This document shows, in pieces, positions 22,001-30,846 of a stretch of 30,846 nucleotides of DNA. The notes beneath the pieces were generated by a model. It saw only the letters and a program-made list of their open reading frames with translations, did not search any database and had not been told where the DNA came from. Location of the stretch: NCBI GenBank assembly GCA_001579985.1, contig LRSR01011686.1, positions 1 through 30,846 of the forward strand, given 5' to 3'. Position numbers and translations under genes: made by a program. Every line of letters begins with the position of its first letter. Positions within the stretch are counted from its first letter, which is position 1. This DNA comes from Hypsibius dujardini. Taxonomy: Eukaryota; Tardigrada; Eutardigrada; Parachela; Hypsibiidae.

Positions 22001-22935
22001 CGATCCAGTGATCCTCCTATAATGTTCAAACTTGATGAAACCTTTCCTACCCATTTCTCACCCATTTCAGAGCCAAGTCCATCTCAATAATCCCATTCCC
22101 ATTATGGGGATATGGGAAGAATGGGATCCCACTGCCAGCTCTTATAGCATTACAGAAATCTCCGAACCATGTCAAACTCATTTTCGGCTAGTCCCATTCC
22201 TATAAACCCATTCCCCTTAGGGAAATGGGAAAATATTTGACCAATGAGGTCCCAATACACGGTACCGTAAGGGACAGGTCTGACCTGCACATTTTCACAC
22301 ATTTTTTTCACACATAGCTAGTGTATTAACAGTCGCTTGACAGACGCGTAACAATGGGGGGCGGTTCAATTACCTCCCTTTAGCTCCCCCCCCCCGTTAA
22401 CTGTTGTCGGGAATGGGCAAATATGTATTGATTTCATTTTTGGGAAGCATTGTTTTCTCGCAATTTTTTTCATATTTTTATTCGATTTTAATTTGCAGTG
22501 GGGAAGGGGGAGTAATTTAATAAATTTAAAAAAAACTGCGGGAGAGGAGCTATGGCTGCCACCTTTTCGAAAATCAGTACGTGGTAGGCTTTTGTCACTC
22601 GATGTCATGTTACCTGAGCAGTATTCCATAAGTAGCGCAATTTTAGGGACTCTCTCCTCTTGGGTGACGTGTGCACCAAAGTACTTGATGATATTGGGAT
22701 GATCCAAATTCCACAGATCTTTCCACGACGTCTTTAATTTCTCTTCGAGGACGACACCCGGAAGGTCGGGGGGCATTACCTCGAGATGTTTCACGGCAAT
22801 TTTGCGTGTTGATTTTCTGTCGATGGTCATCACAGCCATGAATACCTGTCCAAACCCACCATAACCCAGGAGCTTTCGCAGGGAGTAAGCTTCTGATTTT
22901 CCGTCAATCGTCACTTGTTCGAACACGGAATCCAT
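19084..22935 (-). CDS. Protein kinase with variant HTD/DFD motifs and three LRR-like modules
   Basis: Two exons, 22935-22614 and 22016-19084 (phase 1 junction at Gly108), encode 1,084 residues; the ATG at 22935 is the first in frame after a stop. Residues about 12-312 are a kinase domain: glycine loop LGYGGFGQV, IAVK with Lys49, catalytic loop HTDLKPSN (145-152), DFD (170-172) in place of DFG, SPE (198-200), DIWSLGCV from 222. His-Thr-Asp replaces His-Arg-Asp. The rest is three diverged copies of one module (about 386-546, 643-796, 892-1061). Each has a short IR/IHV strand segment, an LRR-like core (LPNLIHLSF, LPNLLELRF, LSKLVDLDF) and a WL/YV/GVRxxLxxxP ending. No IRE1-type RNase domain, signal peptide or membrane segment is visible. 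The substrate is unknown; activity may be altered but Lys49 and both catalytic Asp residues remain. Confidence 0.88.
22017..22613 (-). other. Intron of the kinase gene with CCCATTCC-type repeats
   Basis: The donor is CTCAG|GTAACA and the acceptor ATTATAG. At 22085-22235 several direct and inverted copies of CCCATTCC / GGAATGGG-like words occur (for example AATCCCATTCCCATTATGGG and ATTCCCCTTAGGGAAATGGG), suggesting a small degraded repeat. A run of about ten C residues lies near 22385. Confidence 0.6.
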
Positions 22936-23960
22936 GGATGCTTTTGTCTGAAGGATTATGTTAGGAACAACGGAACCGTCAAGTAGATATCATGAGCTCA
23001 GAAATCTAAGTTTCTCAAGCTTCTAAATAGCAGCGAATGTATAGACACGAGTCAATGGCTTACTAATTAACAATTTCTAAACTTGTAACAGACCAGTTTC
23101 TGCAATCGCGCGTGCTTGCTCAACTATCTACACTGTACATTCTATCAGGGTCTCAGGCCGGTTAATTTGCAATAAAATGCTATGGGCCTACACGGTATCT
23201 CATCATGATGAGATGTCGTGAGGGGTTGTTGGCAATAAACCTACGATTCCCAGATGTTGAACGAGTGTCTTGAAACAGAACGACATTGTTATCGAGCAAC
23301 CGGTGCGCCATGTGCATCAAGGAACATGATAAGGCGTTCAAATCAAACAACTGATGGGGCGACGCTGCTGACGTCCACACATTTTGCGGTACTGCGACCC
23401 CGTCGCCCATACCAAACACGTCATACAGTATGGTGTCCTTCGTACTTCATCACCAACAAATTTCGTGGGTGCACTCTCAAGAAAATTGAATAAAAATGTT
23501 TGCTGTCAGTGTATGGCGCATCGCAAGGTAAGGGCAGTCATTGACATTTTTTTCCTCACAATTTGCGTCCTCGAGCCCTGGTCGGTAAAGAGCAAAAAGC
23601 GAGAGAGCAAAAGGTACCTTCTGCTGTGCATAGTACTAGTACATCATCGAAAAAAAGATTAGGCCACCTCGCCATTATCATTCCGGCACGTGAAAAACTG
23701 AGCCGGCCCTTATAAATAAAATATACCAAAGAATAGGTGATAAAAGTGGCACACTGCATTGATTCCAAAAAATGTTTCAAAGAATAAAAATATCCTATAA
23801 AATAATGCACATCGTTTCCATCTATCATATCTCCGATTCCGACATACACACCAGGGTCCCTCATCATCCATTTGGAGTTCCCGATCGAGAACATTTTTCG
23901 TTTCCAGATCCAACCAAATTTTTACTGAAGCAAACCACACACAAAAAAGGCCCCATTTGT
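22936..23960. other. Intergenic region between the kinase and KH-protein genes
   Basis: The left part should hold the kinase promoter (a CTTCAGAC initiator-like site 20 bases upstream of the ATG, weak). The right part should hold the KH-protein 3' UTR after its stop at 23961. Overlapping open frames on both strands near 23180-23500 have no recognisable similarity. No repeat, tRNA or clear poly(A) signal for the minus-strand gene was identified. Confidence 0.45.
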
Positions 23961-29565
<5,605 letters not shown>

Positions 29566-30846
29566 TTCTCTTTCCCTCTCTTCTTTACACAATAACCCCA
29601 AGACTTTCACTTCCTCTTCCGGGTGAGTTCTTTCCTTTCCTCTGGCGATATATCAGACAGGGTCAAATCAGGAAGTCGGTGGTGGCGGATGTGGAGGCAG
29701 GGATTGGTTGAAAATAAGTAGGTCTGCTGCAGCAAGGTGGTGGTGGAGGTGGCGGTGGAAGGAAATGGACGGATTGATACAGCAAAATAATATCAGAGGA
29801 CGGAGAGAAGAAAAGTCGCGAAGGAGGAGGAAAAAAATGCCGGTCGAAACCAAAGAAAAATTAGGAGAAAATAGCAGCGCGGGAAGAAAAGAAAAAGGAT
29901 GGATTGCGAGAGAGGAAGAAAGAGAGGATTGAATAAACGAATGTACGAGGGTGATCAAAAGCAGGAAAAGAAGACAGTGGTCTGTCTGGGCCTGGCTCTC
30001 TCTGTGCCTGCTAGTGTAAGAGGATGATTGAGTCAAAATTTTGATATGTGCCTGGCGGGGGATTAATTAGGGTCACCGTCACCCGTATGTTTTATGTTAT
30101 GTCGTCCGTCTCTCTGGTCTCCGTACGGCAGCGAACCCGGTCCTCTTTTTCGCCCCCGGTTGGATGTATGTGGGGGTGGTAGTGGTGGCGGGATGAGATA
30201 TGGATATGGAGAGCGGATATGCGATCCCCGGCGCACGCACGAAACGACCGCGCAGCAGGAGTTGGATTGAAGGATGAAGGATGCACACGGGAAAGATATA
30301 TGAAGAAATTTGGTGCGGTACAAGGATGTGATTTTAAAACATCAGCAGCAGTGGTGGGATGTTGATGATGATTCCCTTGATGAAGAGATGCTTTGGCTTC
30401 AGGAGGGTCGAGAGAGAGAGCGCGTAGGAAAACGGCCACGGACGGACGAACCCTCCACCGAACGAAATAGCAGGCGGAAACGCGGGGGCGCGCAACAGGA
30501 GAAAACAGGAGAGGAAGAGGAGGAGGATTTACGACAGACGGGAGAGAGATTGTGTATGAGGAGAGAGAGGAGAGGCTGCAGCAGAGGAGAGGAAGAGTCC
30601 TAGGAGGGGATGGGTTTGATGGTGATGGTGGTGGTTCACTAGAAAGAAGAAGAAAAAGAGCGGATAAATAAAAATGCAAATTCTTCCTTAGCAGCACACG
30701 CGGAAAGGGCAAAGCACTCCCTACGTATACTGTCATCTTTCAGGGGGTATTGCACCCCTTATGTACTGGCCTATCAATGCCAGCGGGTATTTATGTATAC
30801 CATCCCGGTGTCTTTTGAAATTCGGGATTACCCACCCATACAGACA
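29566..30846 (-). other. Upstream region / 5' leader of the KH-protein gene
   Basis: The plus strand is strikingly G/A-rich (CT-rich on the sense strand of the KH gene), with GGT- and GGA-type microsatellites near 29738-29758 and 30616-30634 and GA runs near 30409-30422. Long open frames on both strands (for example 30736-30092 minus, Ser/Pro/Leu-rich) follow from this composition and lack conserved features; I do not call them. Polypyrimidine-rich sense sequence would suit a long 5' UTR or promoter. Near the right edge GGGGGTATTGCACCCC (30743-30758) is a short inverted repeat. Confidence 0.45.

Noticed and set aside
19084-22935. IRE1-like kinase/endoribonuclease
   Set aside because: The kinase domain is not followed by a KEN RNase domain and there is no luminal or membrane part; the C-terminus is LRR-like repeats instead.
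23180-23500. Overlapping open frames on both strands between the kinase and KH genes
   Set aside because: Neither strand gives a recognisable protein or plausible exon boundaries.
30092-30736. 214-codon minus-strand frame rich in Ser, Pro and Leu
   Set aside because: It arises from the C/T-rich strand; several overlapping frames are open on both strands and none shows a conserved motif.
30740-30846. End of another MITE at the right edge
   Set aside because: A short inverted repeat (GGGGGTATTGCACCCC) is present, but no partner end lies within the window.

Overview
The window is animal nuclear DNA. It holds intron-rich, mostly single-copy housekeeping genes with GT-AG introns of about 60 to 1,700 bases, interspersed with small non-autonomous DNA transposons and long inverted repeats. 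I read the conserved proteins as those of a compact-genome ecdysozoan. The RPL10 C-terminus looks more nematode-like than insect-like, so a tardigrade or a small crustacean seems plausible; this placement is inference from remembered sequences. Nothing prokaryotic, viral or organellar was seen.

Layout, left to right. 653-3566 (+) carries the 3' exons of a PDE9-type cyclic-nucleotide phosphodiesterase. 4255-6029 (-) is complete ribosomal protein L10, convergent with PDE9, with a 5' UTR exon and a TOP-like start near 6217. 6913-9265 (+) is a complete four-exon DNAJC19/TIM14 gene, divergent from RPL10. 8844-15284 is a tandem duplication: both units run from the end of DNAJC19 exon 2 into intron 1 of the next gene. 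That next gene (14368-16237, +) encodes an unrecognised, highly charged protein of 389 residues. The two units have decayed in a complementary way. Unit 1 keeps DNAJC19 intact and has a frameshifted first exon of the downstream gene; unit 2 has a broken DNAJC19 fragment and keeps the downstream first exon intact.

16438-18965 contains a foldback repeat and then a TIR-flanked segment with a three-exon reading frame resembling animal KDZ-type transposase proteins. 19084-22935 (-) is a two-exon gene for a 1,084-residue protein: a protein kinase domain with HTD in place of HRD and DFD in place of DFG, followed by three copies of an LRR-like module. 23961-29565 (-) is a complete eight-exon poly(rC)-binding protein / mushroom-body-expressed (mub) homologue with three KH domains and two microexons. 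29566-30846 is its purine/pyrimidine-asymmetric upstream region.

Mobile DNA includes a TA-flanked mariner-type MITE (1260-1469), a hAT-type MITE with a perfect 8-bp target duplication (7875-8185) nested in a roughly 1.1-kb foldback repeat, a TTAA-flanked piggyBac-type MITE (9739-10393), and further foldback repeats at 13184-13620 and 16438-16897. The conserved genes serve unrelated cell functions (cGMP hydrolysis, translation, mitochondrial import, RNA binding); I see no pathway or operon linking them. The most unusual content is the reciprocally decayed tandem duplication, the variant kinase with repeated modules, the foldback family and the unrecognised hydrophilic protein.
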